From Butyrivibrio sp. MC2021 (GTDB taxonomy: Bacteria > Bacillota > Clostridia > Lachnospirales > Lachnospiraceae): DNA of 64,000 nucleotides. The DNA lies in the NCBI RefSeq assembly GCF_000621605.1, contig NZ_JHXX01000002.1, positions 124,001-188,000 on the forward strand, given 5' to 3'. The notes beneath the pieces are model-generated. The model ran no database searches. It had not been told where the DNA came from and was given only the letters and a program-made list of their open reading frames with translations. Below are positions 30,401 through 37,564 of this stretch, one piece after another; the stretch's first letter is position 1, and the number at the start of each line of letters is the position of its first letter. Both the position numbers and the translations under genes were made by a program.

Positions 30401-31605
30401 ATGAAGAGGGTAAGGATGTAATAGTATCCGTTACAAATAAGGCTGCTAATCCTGAGGTTACATACAATATTACTGTTGTATCACCTGCCCTTTACGAGGT
30501 AGAAGATAATTCCGGAGAGAGCAAATATACAGCTGTTAAGGCCGTTATCCTTACAACAATAGCTCCCGACGGTGAAGCCGGAAGAGCAAGGCTCAGCCTC
30601 CTCAGTGCTGATGTGGTTAACGGAGTTCCCGGCACTATCACCTTCAACACTGCATGGGTTAGCTCAAATCCTGCGGTTGTAAGAGTTGTTCCCGATGATG
30701 AAGACGGAAGCACCTCCTGTACAGTTGAAGCCATCGGAAATGGAAGCGCCAAGGTTACAGCCTATGTTAACGGCAAGGCATACAACTGCAAGTTTACCGT
30801 AAGTGATGTATTCGGAAAGAAGACAGGCTATGGCGTTCCTTCCAAGTTGGGAACAAAGGCTGATTCTGACGGATGCCTCTATGAAGAAGCTGAGATCTGC
30901 GTAAATCCCGGAACATCCACAGCCCTGAGTTACGCTAAGAACAGCGGCTTTAAGCCGGCTAAGGCTACCTGGAAATATTATGATGGCAACGAAAAAGAGC
31001 TAAGTGAAGACACGGCTCCTGCCTACGTGAAATCCGGTAAGCTTGTGGCTGTTAAGACAGGTACAGTTAGAATTTACGGATCTTATGCCGCAGGCGGAAA
31101 CACCGTAGAGGCTGAATTTACAGTAAATGTAGTTCCCGCACCTGCAAAGAGAATGGCTTACATCAATGTTGGCAAGGCAGCTACCCTTAAGTTCTATAAG
31201 GTAAAGAATGCCAAGGCTACCTGGGCATCTTCAGATGATAAGATCGCAACCGTTGATGCCAAGGGTAAGGTAACCGCTGTCAGCGGCGGATATGCAGAGA
31301 TTACCTGCACTTATAACGGAGTGGAGTATAAGACCGGAGTTTATACAGAGACTCCTGAACTTGATACCACAGACAGCAGACTCAAAGCCGGTGCCAAGGC
31401 AAATAACTATACACTTACCCTGAAGAAGGGCTCAAGATTTATGATCGGTACTCCGGGTGTATATCATAAGCTCAATTGGAAATCCTCAAAGGCAGCAGCC
31501 TTCGTTGATGAAAATGGCATTATCGAGGCAAGAAGTGCCGGAAAAGCCACTGTATCCGCCAAGATAAACGGCGTAACAGTCAAGATTGCGGTAATAGTTG
31601 AATAA
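24496..31605 (+). CDS. Giant secreted protein with two clostripain (peptidase C11) domains and Ig-like repeats
   Basis: 2369 residues from ATG 24496 (SD GGAGG at 24484-24488); an in-frame GTG at 24466 is rejected. The signal peptide MRRRISEILALILAFSM ... ALAAE is followed by an acidic linker (about 32-90). C11 domain 1 begins near 95 (LTLMVYLVGSDLE), with catalytic His301 (WNHGGG) and Cys363 (YDACLM). Domain 2 begins near 949 (ATIMLYGMGSDLE), with His1152 and Cys1200 in the same motifs. From about 1920 to the end lie bacterial Ig-like (BIG2-type) repeats (AWVSSNPAVV, ATWASSDDKIATVD, LNWKSSKAAAFVD). Clostripains cut after Arg. No LPXTG-like anchor or S-layer domain is seen, so it may be released or held by the Ig repeats. 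Confidence 0.92.
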   Translation: MRRRISEILALILAFSMIVTAPGVSALAAETYEDPDEVIFEAEDPEEDSSLEEIVLEAQDEETEEFELTEETDEEPGEEPGEQPEDSGTTEKDRLTLMVYLVGSDLERKYFAGTLDMTEILAGIDAALLSDKNTEGNKDIPINVIVETGGVSYNPTMSDARDAAQKAELRATAAKDIKNNESFFTKYDAGLKKLIGEKDLGARTIFDTLTAKSYEGAITGPQDLGEPIDWTKNQRWKLVANPTDFSTAPLTPAKTPVKTENENISLVKSDEDGVITELYDFVDTTMRDYPAEQYALVLWNHGGGPVNGYGVDERDEETDENGNMILKRAGCVTGDNVRKTFGKLKESRGDQWKEFAFVGYDACLMGDIEEVMAWDDYSRFLIASEDLEGQDGWFYLPWMYTVSCAALDKETDVFLATNDMDDFTEQVGKEVVDSFTQWYEGSDGTLALFDLRGTNAESVANAVDNLSDVFLDYLADDPTAAFRSFYIGNKNAIKFAGDGAGNSDIRSLCTKIKELLPLEGQRSEIEINLYDAADQLEQLLYDVENNKGTLINYYQNTGAYETEKTLGGLTVFTPYINTGEAWKYWNMVYGKLEERQAYRDLMGTYAGIQDTGKVLYDIYTNKDDKYATEEDGINELERVLDENLKNFNISERALYLVEDTAHDLYEERITKNDTGAVPKDGVYYSTNDHWTTVDDVYQHGRIDFENENKEIQSMYLGYVSDFKATEDGIILERFGKDLKWFYLSNEGKTYVYPVNVADEYGDDPFTGELYIEVPAVHLELTSHNDDYDDVFTPLEPILLDVKFEAGSETGTIEGYSTFTSLDSMNISRYVSSEEFSDKSYIVPLYDAAETIVGDFNNIRYFLDKDGNFLLQRTKLKDAVLGRGTISQEYIDKMAAELTDWAYDRQKPELKLGTASASIKADHIIRDMFQNEYYIYEEEPAPQDSKKKATIMLYGMGSDLERNSYALSSDMTEISAGLTAAKEKLGVEELPVNVIVDLGGVSYDPNASEKAEGITRENKIDNRTNLRATITAGDYEFVRYNQKMKELGATNPDSYKIFSTLTPTVENGQVVSGDVIDWELNQRYELLPLTQADDNSYYCIASAKNYYENDDPKQKVSMSYSDETGVTPELYDFVKTTMEQYPSEQYILVLWNHGGGEVAGYGKDERGSTLINSYNVKKTFEALQRDVENWQSLSFVGYDACLMSTMQTMQSWYGVADYMVASEALEPGDGWDYVGWVNRLSVAAAEDKDDAFGKSSTMAAITEDIGKTIVDDYVAWYVKDGDDSMGTMALMKLDWNELSKLNRAADDFADALSGYIQAKPDEAYGEIYDIRGETVEFGETADLRHFAFITERNLYGPAYADETTDPVVTAVVDAAQKLMKVFDSKEPVVYHKNTGYFEDWIAKDNTQLGGVSIEFPYRGDSTELWEDYLELYRKIDPNSNSWRNFMGSYTAIRSAGQVLMDIHTGKYTTEETSVAAIEQKLGASLEAFAVNTEMAANIKSKAPKALYDNRITAMDLNVINLGDYYYSRPLSTGNKLLKGVSQHGWLTVGNKSYGLGLLPGGELDDAASENGIKLYNHNENNNWLWVSNAGGTLIYPSSIYDTYLSDAQGNTMGSTLSASLPVALMSGKKDEKGEIIYTQDRLVYLYALFKDGDKNGEIETYSVIDADCPYACSRVEDVKDLKGKYILPLYNAYENLLAGGSEFATVLPGVDPILIDELVVSRGTEAEGLKVIAAANQGMPSDDIYITSGYYFMDKFEQSYELHEKEYRSFGLRWGNLYESGNSMRLPEGTKLTADYLLPVLYVNGEYNEKETEKYKANILANAKISVNGEIVPLTEEGYVLTADSVVYVMLDEADLVPEKMEPGFATMTEEQKAAAQLMWSDEFMAVWDQVKPRVIVVKNEISEDDPRSGLDPVIPLVPEEDNKYSMIMVTGQTYSLGKGQWVSSGTEFVTVGKTNGKVKAKKATPVATDEEGKDVIVSVTNKAANPEVTYNITVVSPALYEVEDNSGESKYTAVKAVILTTIAPDGEAGRARLSLLSADVVNGVPGTITFNTAWVSSNPAVVRVVPDDEDGSTSCTVEAIGNGSAKVTAYVNGKAYNCKFTVSDVFGKKTGYGVPSKLGTKADSDGCLYEEAEICVNPGTSTALSYAKNSGFKPAKATWKYYDGNEKELSEDTAPAYVKSGKLVAVKTGTVRIYGSYAAGGNTVEAEFTVNVVPAPAKRMAYINVGKAATLKFYKVKNAKATWASSDDKIATVDAKGKVTAVSGGYAEITCTYNGVEYKTGVYTETPELDTTDSRLKAGAKANNYTLTLKKGSRFMIGTPGVYHKLNWKSSKAAAFVDENGIIEARSAGKATVSAKINGVTVKIAVIVE

Positions 31606-31644
31606 TAATACCGGGAAAGAAACCATAGTCTGATTTGTACAAAT

Positions 31645-31688
31645 AAGCCTTAGCATGGTAAGATTTATTCGGCCATGTTAAGGCTTTT
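31645..31688 (+). terminator. Intrinsic terminator after the C11 gene
   Basis: AAGCCTTAGCATGG (31645-31658) pairs with CCATGTTAAGGCTT (31673-31686), one mismatch, followed by T6. Confidence 0.9.
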
Positions 31689-31725
31689 TTAATATATTAG
31701 GAAATTATTAGATACAGGGATACAA

Positions 31726-33546
31726 ATGAATATTTTAAATGTTGAAAATGTAAGCAAATCATATATGTCAAAGCCCGTGCTGGAGGGGATCTCCGTGGGC
31801 ATCAACGATGACGACAAGATAGGCGTGGTGGGCACCAACGGAACCGGCAAATCCACACTGCTGGCCATCATCGCCGGGGCGGTTTCTCCCGACAGCGGAC
31901 AGATCGTGGCGGCCAATGGCCTCAGGATCTCATACCTTCCCCAGAACCCTGTTTTCGATCCGGACAAGACCCTTCTTGAGAACATTACAGACAGGATCTA
32001 CGCCGGTGGTGATAACTGGGACAAGATGGGAGAGATAAAGGCAAACCTCTCCAAGTTTGGAATCGACGATCCGGAGTGCAACCCCTCTATTTTATCCGGG
32101 GGACAGAAAAAGAGAGCGGCCCTGGTGGCGGCCATTATGACTCCCTCGGACCTTCTGATATTGGACGAGCCCACCAACCATCTGGACTCAGAGATGATCG
32201 AGTATCTGGAGGAGTTTTTGCAGCACTTCAGAGGGGCACTTCTTATGATAACCCACGACAGATATTTCCTGGATGAGGTTACCAATCAGATCCTGGAGAT
32301 CGACAAGGGAAGCGCCTACAGATATGAGTCCAATTATTCTGGATTTCTGGAGCTCAAGCAGCAGCGCCTGGACTACGAGCAGGCAGCAGAGAGAAAGGCC
32401 GCCACTTTGTACAGGAAGGACCTGGCCTGGATGCTCAGGGGCGCAAGGGCCCGTTCCACCAAGCAAAAGGCCCATATCCAGAGGTTTGAAGCCCTTCGTG
32501 ACAGGCAGCGCCTCGAGGAGGAGAGGCAGGTTGAGCTGTCATCCCTTCCCACAAGAATGGGCAATAAGACCATAATCCTGGAGGGAATCTCCAAGGCCTA
32601 TGGGGAGAGAGTTCTTTTTAGCGATTTCTCCTATACCTTTAACAAGCTGGACAGAATAGGGATCATCGGACCAAACGGCTGCGGCAAGTCAACGCTGCTT
32701 AAGTGTATTGTGGGTTCCGTTGAGCCCGACAGCGGCTTCGTGGAGATAGGACAGACCATCAAGATCGGGTATTTCGGGCAGGAGAATGAGGCCCTTGATG
32801 AGAGCAAAAGAGTTATTGATTATATAAAGGATACAGCAGAGTTTATCAGATGTGCAGAAGGACTGGTGTCAGCCTCTGTGATGTGCGAGAGATTTCTTTT
32901 TACCCCGGAAATGCAGTATGCGCCTATAAGCAAGCTCTCCGGCGGGGAAAAGAGAAGGCTGTATCTGCTGAGGGTTTTGATGGAGCAGCCAAATGTTATC
33001 ATCCTGGACGAGCCCACCAATGACCTGGATATCCAGACCCTTCGTATTCTGGAGGACTATCTGGACAGCTTTGCGGGAATCATCATCACCGTAAGCCATG
33101 ACAGATACTTCCTGGACAGAGTGGTGACAAGGATCTTTGCCTTTGAGGAGGGCGGAAGCCTCTATCAGAGCGAGGGCGGATATTCTGATTACCTTGTGCA
33201 TAAGAAGGCCCTGGAGGAGGCCAAAGCCGGGGCAGGAAGCCCGGCGGGAAAAGCAGCTAAGGCTCCCGTGGAGGATGCGGCGCCCAAGGGCAAATACCGT
33301 GCTCCCAGGGAGAAGACCAAGCTCTCCTATAAGGAGCAGCAGGAGTACGACAATATCGAATCCGAGATCGAGGCTCTCGAGGAAAAAAGTGCCGACCTGG
33401 AATCCCAGATAGCTGAGGCCGCCACAGACTATCCCAGGCTCATGGCCCTCAGCAAGGAAAAAGAAGAGGTCGACGCCCTCATCGAGCAGAAGATGGACCG
33501 CTACGTGGAGCTCCAGGAGATGGTGGATAGTTTTTCAAATTGCTGA
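31726..33546 (+). CDS. ABC-F family ATPase (Uup-like)
   Basis: 606 residues, two ABC domains on one chain and no membrane segments, as in the ABC-F class of ribosome-associated ATPases. Domain 1: GTNGTGKSTLL, LSGGQKKRAALVAA, LILDEPTNHLD. Domain 2: GPNGCGKSTLL, LSGGEKRRLYLLRV, IILDEPTNDLD. The inter-domain linker is helical and charged (about 225-275). The C-terminus (about 545-606) is a coiled coil (EYDNIESEIEALEEKSADLE), typical of Uup. ABC-F proteins act on translation, stalled ribosomes or DNA. A resistance role cannot be claimed from sequence. It sits alone between a terminator and gene fragments. Confidence 0.92.
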   Translation: MNILNVENVSKSYMSKPVLEGISVGINDDDKIGVVGTNGTGKSTLLAIIAGAVSPDSGQIVAANGLRISYLPQNPVFDPDKTLLENITDRIYAGGDNWDKMGEIKANLSKFGIDDPECNPSILSGGQKKRAALVAAIMTPSDLLILDEPTNHLDSEMIEYLEEFLQHFRGALLMITHDRYFLDEVTNQILEIDKGSAYRYESNYSGFLELKQQRLDYEQAAERKAATLYRKDLAWMLRGARARSTKQKAHIQRFEALRDRQRLEEERQVELSSLPTRMGNKTIILEGISKAYGERVLFSDFSYTFNKLDRIGIIGPNGCGKSTLLKCIVGSVEPDSGFVEIGQTIKIGYFGQENEALDESKRVIDYIKDTAEFIRCAEGLVSASVMCERFLFTPEMQYAPISKLSGGEKRRLYLLRVLMEQPNVIILDEPTNDLDIQTLRILEDYLDSFAGIIITVSHDRYFLDRVVTRIFAFEEGGSLYQSEGGYSDYLVHKKALEEAKAGAGSPAGKAAKAPVEDAAPKGKYRAPREKTKLSYKEQQEYDNIESEIEALEEKSADLESQIAEAATDYPRLMALSKEKEEVDALIEQKMDRYVELQEMVDSFSNC

Positions 33547-33557
33547 TTAAATGACCC

Positions 33558-34184
33558 ATGTCATACTATTACCTAAAAATGCGTCAAGTCGCAAAAAATG
33601 GTAATACAACACCTACAAGGATCTCGAACACTTTTGCAACGGAAAGACATAGTAGCTATACACACAAAACAATAGCAACTCATATAGATTTTCTGGAAGA
33701 AGCATATCTCATATCAAAAGCAAACAGGTTTGATATCAAGGGCAGGAGATACATAGCTGCTAATCTTAAATACTATTTTACTGATGTTGGGCTTAGAAAT
33801 GCCAGATTGAATTTTAGGCAGCAAGAGCCAACGCATCTTATGGAAAATGTTGTTTATAATGAACTCTTAGCAAGAGGATACTCCGTGGATGTTGGTATTG
33901 TAGAAGTGAATCAGAAGAATAGTGAAGGCCAAAACGTGAGAAAACAGTTAGAGGTGGACTTTGTGACCAATATGGGAAGTCAGCGTTACTATATACAGGT
34001 TGCATATGATCTTTCTACTGAAGAAAAACAGCAGCAGGAATATAATTCGTTTAGAAACATTCCAGACTCTTTCAAGAAAATTGTACTTGTAAATGGATCT
34101 TCAAAACCATGGAGAAATGATGAGGGATACGTAATCATGGGAATGAAGTATTTTCTTCTAAACATAAATAGCTTGGATTATTAA
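33558..34184 (+). pseudogene. DUF4143-type C-terminal fragment of an AAA+ ATPase
   Basis: 208 codons resembling only the C-terminal half of the widespread ATPase-DUF4143 proteins: a winged-helix-like part (YTHKTIATHIDFLEEAYLI), YYFTDVGLRNARL, ENVVYNELLARGYSVDVG and a PD-(D/E)XK-like core (LEVDFVTNMGSQRYYIQV). The ~200-residue N-terminal AAA domain with Walker motifs is missing. The frame is closed by a stop just upstream and abuts the ABC-F stop, so the gene is truncated at a recombination junction. Whether the fragment is expressed is unknown. Its codon use is more AT-rich than the ABC-F gene next to it. Confidence 0.75.
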
Positions 34185-34260
34185 GGAAGCTCAAATAGCT
34201 TATAGAAACGATGATGTAGGAATACAACAGAAGTAAGTAAATTTATAAGTCTTATTTTAA

Positions 34261-34341
34261 GGCATAGAGTTCTTTTTATCTGAGAACGGAGTATGGCTTA
34301 CAAAGGCTGTGCCTGTTCAGTATTTAGAAAAGATGGAGTGA
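34261..34341 (+). pseudogene. kptA: 3' remnant of RNA 2'-phosphotransferase (KptA/Tpt1)
   Basis: A stop-bounded 27-codon frame reads GIEFFLSENGVWLTKAVP and ends QYLEKME. It closely matches the C-terminus of KptA/Tpt1 enzymes, which end in a GIPFW..ENGVWLT..V..EFLE pattern. The rest of the enzyme is missing. KptA removes an RNA 2'-phosphate onto NAD, yielding ADP-ribose 1'',2''-cyclic phosphate. The remnant ends 6 bp before the macrodomain gene, a family that processes ADP-ribose derivatives. An intact ancestor operon kptA-macrodomain is a reasonable inference. Confidence 0.65.
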
Positions 34342-34347
34342 GTAATT

Positions 34348-35439
34348 ATGCCATTTCAGATCATTAGAAACGATATTACTAAAGTAAAAGCAGATGCCAT
34401 AGTTAACACGGCAAACCCAAATGTGGCCATCGGGGCCAGCGTTGATTGTGCCATATACAAGGCAGCAGGAGAGGATGAGCTTCTTGCGGCCAGGGCTGAA
34501 ATAGGGCGCCTTGAGCCCGGGGAAGTTGGGATAACTCCTGCTTTTAAGCTTGGGGCAAAATACATTATCCATGTCAGCGGACCCTGGTGGAGGGGCGGAG
34601 ATCATGGTGAGGCGGATCTTTTAAGGGTCTGCTACGACAAGTCTTTGGAGCTTGCCTATGAGCACAGGTGCAAGTCCATAGCATTTCCGCTGCTTGCAAC
34701 GGGGACCTATGGATTTCCCAAGAGGCTTGGTATCGAGATTGCGGTAGAAGCCTTTACCCGGTTCCTTGAAGGGCATGAGATGGAAATATTCCTGGTGGTG
34801 TTCGGAGAGAGATCTGTTAAGATCTCCGGAGAGTTGGGAGAAGAAGTCCGCAGCTATATTGATGACGACTATGTTGCAGAGACTCTTGAAGAGGAGTACA
34901 GGTCTGAGCGTCCTCGTGAGAGAAGACGCATAGAGGCCTCATATGAAGAATCATCTTATGAAGCGTCAGAACGAGAGGATGAAGTATATGGCGCTCCGCT
35001 GATGTCTTCCATAAGTGCTGCAGGAGCTGCGTCGCACAGGAAGCCCAACCTCTTTGCTTCCAAGAAAGCACAGTCTCTGGATGACGCTCTAAAGAGCATG
35101 TATACGGATTCTTTTGAGAAGCACCTTCAGCAGCTTATCAACAAGAAAGGCCTCAAGAACTCTGAGGTTTATGCAGCTGCCAATATTTCAAAGCAATATT
35201 TTTCAAAGCTACTAAAGGGTCAGGTCAAGCCCTCCAAAGAAAAGGTCCTTGCTCTTGCAGTGGGGCTTCGGCTCAACATGGATGAAGCCGTTGATTTCCT
35301 TCGGCTTGCGGGATATGCTTTTTCTCCTGTATCTCAGACGGATATTGTGGTGGAGTACTTCATAAGACACGAGGATTACAACGTAATGAAGATCGATATA
35401 GTGCTGTTTGATTATGGCCTGGATTCGCTTTCGGGCTGA
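34348..35439 (+). CDS. Macrodomain protein fused to a C-terminal helix-turn-helix domain
   Basis: 363 residues. The N-terminal macrodomain (about 1-170) has ADAIVNTANPNVAIGASVD, the ADP-ribose-binding loop, and PLLATGTYGFPKRL. The canonical glycine-rich loop (GGGVD) is altered to GASVD. A charged linker (about 175-240) leads to an XRE-like helical region (about 245-345; NSEVYAAANISKQYFSKLLKGQVKPSKEKVLALAVGL). The family binds or hydrolyses ADP-ribose groups on proteins, nucleic acids or metabolites. The HTH suggests an ADP-ribose-responsive regulator, which is inference. ATG 34348 has GGAGTGAG upstream. A KptA remnant lies directly upstream; VWA and Nudix genes follow. Confidence 0.85.
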   Translation: MPFQIIRNDITKVKADAIVNTANPNVAIGASVDCAIYKAAGEDELLAARAEIGRLEPGEVGITPAFKLGAKYIIHVSGPWWRGGDHGEADLLRVCYDKSLELAYEHRCKSIAFPLLATGTYGFPKRLGIEIAVEAFTRFLEGHEMEIFLVVFGERSVKISGELGEEVRSYIDDDYVAETLEEEYRSERPRERRRIEASYEESSYEASEREDEVYGAPLMSSISAAGAASHRKPNLFASKKAQSLDDALKSMYTDSFEKHLQQLINKKGLKNSEVYAAANISKQYFSKLLKGQVKPSKEKVLALAVGLRLNMDEAVDFLRLAGYAFSPVSQTDIVVEYFIRHEDYNVMKIDIVLFDYGLDSLSG

Positions 35440-35457
35440 CACTTATCAAGGGTTTAC

Positions 35458-35489
35458 ATAGGTCGCCTTAGGGTTGACCTATTTCTTTT
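35458..35489 (+). terminator. Weak intrinsic terminator after the macrodomain gene
   Basis: ATAGGTC (35458-35464) pairs with GACCTAT (35476-35482), 11-nt loop, followed by a T-rich tract. Confidence 0.5.
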
Positions 35490-35525
35490 GCCAAAAAGGT
35501 ATTATTGCATCAGAACAAAGGAAAC

Positions 35526-35543
35526 AGCTCACTGCAGTGAGCT
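35526..35543 (+). promoter_or_regulatory. Perfect 18-bp palindrome upstream of the VWA gene
   Basis: AGCTCACTGCAGTGAGCT is fully self-complementary and lies 27 bp before the VWA start. No T-run follows, so it is more likely an operator or 5'-UTR hairpin than a terminator. Confidence 0.5.
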
Positions 35544-35570
35544 ATAGATGTAATGATGGAGGCAAAAGAG

Positions 35571-36254
35571 ATGAGTAAGGGATATACAGAGATTGTTTAC
35601 ATTCTTGACAGATCAGGTTCCATGGGCGGCCTTGAGGCAGACACCATCGGAGGTTTCAACTCCATGATGGAGAAGCAGAAAAAGACCGGGGAAAAGGCCC
35701 TGGTTTCCACAGTTCTTTTTGATGATGAGTGTGAGGTTATCCATGACAGGGTGCCGATTGAAAAGATTGAGAAGATGACCGACAAGCAGTATTACGTCAG
35801 AGGCTGCACAGCTCTTCTGGATGCAGTTGGCGGAGCTATACACCACATCGGCAACATTCACAAGTATGCCAGGGAAGAGGACAGGCCCGAGAAGACCATC
35901 TTTGTCATCACCACAGACGGCATGGAGAATGCCAGCAGAATATATTCTCGTGATAAGATCGAGAAGATGGTCAAGAAGCAGCAAAAAAAATATGGCTGGG
36001 AGTTTATCTTCATTGGAGCCAATATTGATGCTTATGCTGAGGCCAAAAAGTACGGAATCCGTAAGGATAGAACAGTTAATTACGTCAGTGATGGAATCGG
36101 AACCGGCATCGTATATGAAGGCGTATCAAAGGCAGTCTGCTCGGTTATGATGGCGGGTAGCGCCCGGGACGTTGATAAGGATCTTGGCGGTAGCGGTTGG
36201 GATATGGATATCGATGCTGATTTCCAAAGAAGAGGCAGGAAGGTAAGGAGATGA
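35571..36254 (+). CDS. VWA-domain protein (TerY-like)
   Basis: 227 residues from ATG 35571, chosen because GGAGG lies 9 bp upstream; the ATG pair at 35553/35556 would put the SD inside the gene. It is a von Willebrand A domain with a full metal-ion adhesion site: DRSGS at 13-17, Thr in RGCTALLDAVG, Asp in TTDGMENAS. Cytoplasmic, no signal or membrane segment. Similar small VWA proteins are encoded with macrodomain, TerD or Nudix genes in stress-response clusters. The partner bound by the domain is unknown. The C-terminal tail (GGSGWDMDIDADF) is acidic and low in complexity. Confidence 0.85.
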   Translation: MSKGYTEIVYILDRSGSMGGLEADTIGGFNSMMEKQKKTGEKALVSTVLFDDECEVIHDRVPIEKIEKMTDKQYYVRGCTALLDAVGGAIHHIGNIHKYAREEDRPEKTIFVITTDGMENASRIYSRDKIEKMVKKQQKKYGWEFIFIGANIDAYAEAKKYGIRKDRTVNYVSDGIGTGIVYEGVSKAVCSVMMAGSARDVDKDLGGSGWDMDIDADFQRRGRKVRR

Positions 36255-36336
36255 TTATGCCACTTAGTAGGCGTATTAATGGTATCATCTTTATGAACAT
36301 TATGGATGGCATTAGATGATAGTTACGGAGGCTTTG

Positions 36337-36912
36337 ATGGCAGAATACCTTGATATTGTTGATGAAAATGGAAATCCTACCGGCGAGACGGTGGAAAGGG
36401 CATATGCCCACAGGAACGGTGTGAGGCACAGGACAGCGCATGTGTGGATCCTGAGAAAAAGAGATAATAAGATTCAGGTTCTTTTGCAGAAGAGGGCAGA
36501 AACGAAGTCTTTTCCCGGGTGTTATGACATTTCCAGTGCAGGGCATATACAAGCGGGGCAGGAGTTTCTTGAATCTGCTGTAAGAGAACTTCATGAGGAG
36601 CTTGGTATTACGGCTTCAGAGTCTGAGCTTGTATATTGCGGCGACAGAAGGATCGTCTGGGACGATGTGTTTTTTGGAGAGGAGTACCACGACAGGCAGT
36701 TTACGAAGGTTTTTCTTCTGTGGGCAGACGTGGAAGAAGGCGATCTTGTTCTTCAGGAGGAGGAAGTAAGCAGTGTGCTGTGGATGAATCTGGATGAATG
36801 TATAGCCGGAGTGAGGCAGAATGCATTTAAGCACTGTATCTATCCTGAGGAACTTGAGATGGTCAGGAAAAAAGCAATAGAGGGATTTCACAGCGCAGAT
36901 AATCCAGCATGA
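36337..36912 (+). CDS. Nudix hydrolase (IPP isomerase-like subfamily)
   Basis: 191 residues from ATG 36337 (SD CGGAGG at 36326-36331); the ATG at 36316 lacks an SD. It opens YLDIVDENGNPTGETVERAYAH and continues RHRTAHVWIL, typical of Nudix proteins related to isopentenyl-diphosphate isomerase. The Nudix box GHIQAGQEFLESAVRELHEELGI fits Gx5Ex7REUxEExGU. Substrates of this subgroup are poorly known; dinucleotide or isoprenoid diphosphates are possible. In this context ADP-ribose is conceivable, but nothing in the sequence shows it. Confidence 0.85.
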   Translation: MAEYLDIVDENGNPTGETVERAYAHRNGVRHRTAHVWILRKRDNKIQVLLQKRAETKSFPGCYDISSAGHIQAGQEFLESAVRELHEELGITASESELVYCGDRRIVWDDVFFGEEYHDRQFTKVFLLWADVEEGDLVLQEEEVSSVLWMNLDECIAGVRQNAFKHCIYPEELEMVRKKAIEGFHSADNPA

Positions 36913-36995
36913 GATAGATCATTTTGAGGGAATACTGATCTGATTTTTTTATGTAACTCCGAAACGCTACTTCATAGGTTGTTACGCCAAAATAT

Positions 36996-37049
36996 GGAGA
37001 TAATTGGTCTTGCGGCATGTGAAAAGGCGCTCTAAGACCAATTATCTCT
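36996..37049 (+). repeat. Long inverted repeat (16-bp stem, 22-nt loop)
   Basis: GGAGATAATTGGTCTT (36996-37011) pairs with AAGACCAATTATCTCT (37034-37049), 15 Watson-Crick pairs plus one G-T. No T-run follows, so a simple terminator is unlikely. It may be a MITE end pair or mRNA 3'-end stabiliser for the Nudix gene. Confidence 0.6.
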
Positions 37050-37094
37050 AAATTATTGCATATAAGTGCTCTTTTGCGTTATAAAGAAATAGAT

Positions 37095-37153
37095 AAGTAG
37101 CAAATAAAGTAGCAGATAAAGTAGCAAATAGAGTAGCAAATAGAGTGGCAATA
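37095..37153 (+). repeat. Five tandem 12-bp repeats upstream of acylphosphatase
   Basis: Units AAGTAGCAAATA, AAGTAGCAGATA, AAGTAGCAAATA, GAGTAGCAAATA and GAGTGGCAATA run head to tail and end 10 bp before the acylphosphatase start. The region replaces a recognisable ribosome binding site. Slippage or operator function is possible. Confidence 0.75.
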
Positions 37154-37163
37154 TAGTATAAAT

Positions 37164-37433
37164 ATGATCAAGAGATACAAACTTCGTTTCTATGGCGCAG
37201 TTCAGGGTGTCGGTTTCAGATATACCGCCACCCATGCTGCCAATATGTACAGACTAACCGGCTATGTCACCAATGAATATGACGGCTCCGTCACCTGCGA
37301 GATCCAGGGCGACGATCCCGCCATCGACCAGTTCGTGGCCACCATCATGTCCGGCCGCTTCATCGGCGTCGAACGCATAGACAGGACACCTCTGCCACCG
37401 GACGATGAAGAGCGTAGCTTCGAAGTGAAGTGA
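37164..37433 (+). CDS. Acylphosphatase
   Basis: 89-residue enzyme that hydrolyses carboxyl-phosphate bonds such as acetyl phosphate and 1,3-bisphosphoglycerate. The motif GAVQGVGFRYTATHAA holds the phosphate-binding Arg, and GYVTNEYDGSV holds the catalytic Asn. Full-length single domain, cytoplasmic. The start has no clear SD and is preceded by a 12-bp tandem repeat, so expression may be unusual or low. GC content is noticeably higher than in the flanking DNA. Confidence 0.93.
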   Translation: MIKRYKLRFYGAVQGVGFRYTATHAANMYRLTGYVTNEYDGSVTCEIQGDDPAIDQFVATIMSGRFIGVERIDRTPLPPDDEERSFEVK

Positions 37434-37530
37434 AGGAGTGAGTCACCTGATGATAAAAATATTAAAATTTGATGGATTATGGCTCCAAAAAATTATATGT
37501 ATGTAAATGCGATAAAAGATGTATGAAATA

Positions 37531-37564
37531 AAAAGGACTAACATATTAAAGTTGGTCCTTTTTT
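37531..37564 (+). terminator. Strong bidirectional terminator after acylphosphatase
   Basis: AAAAGGACTAAC (37531-37542) pairs with GTTGGTCCTTTT (37551-37562), one G-T pair, T6 downstream and A-run upstream. Confidence 0.88.

Noticed and set aside
31726-33546. ABC-F as an antibiotic-resistance determinant
   Set aside because: Architecture is Uup-like with a C-terminal coiled coil; the features of resistance ABC-Fs cannot be shown from this sequence.
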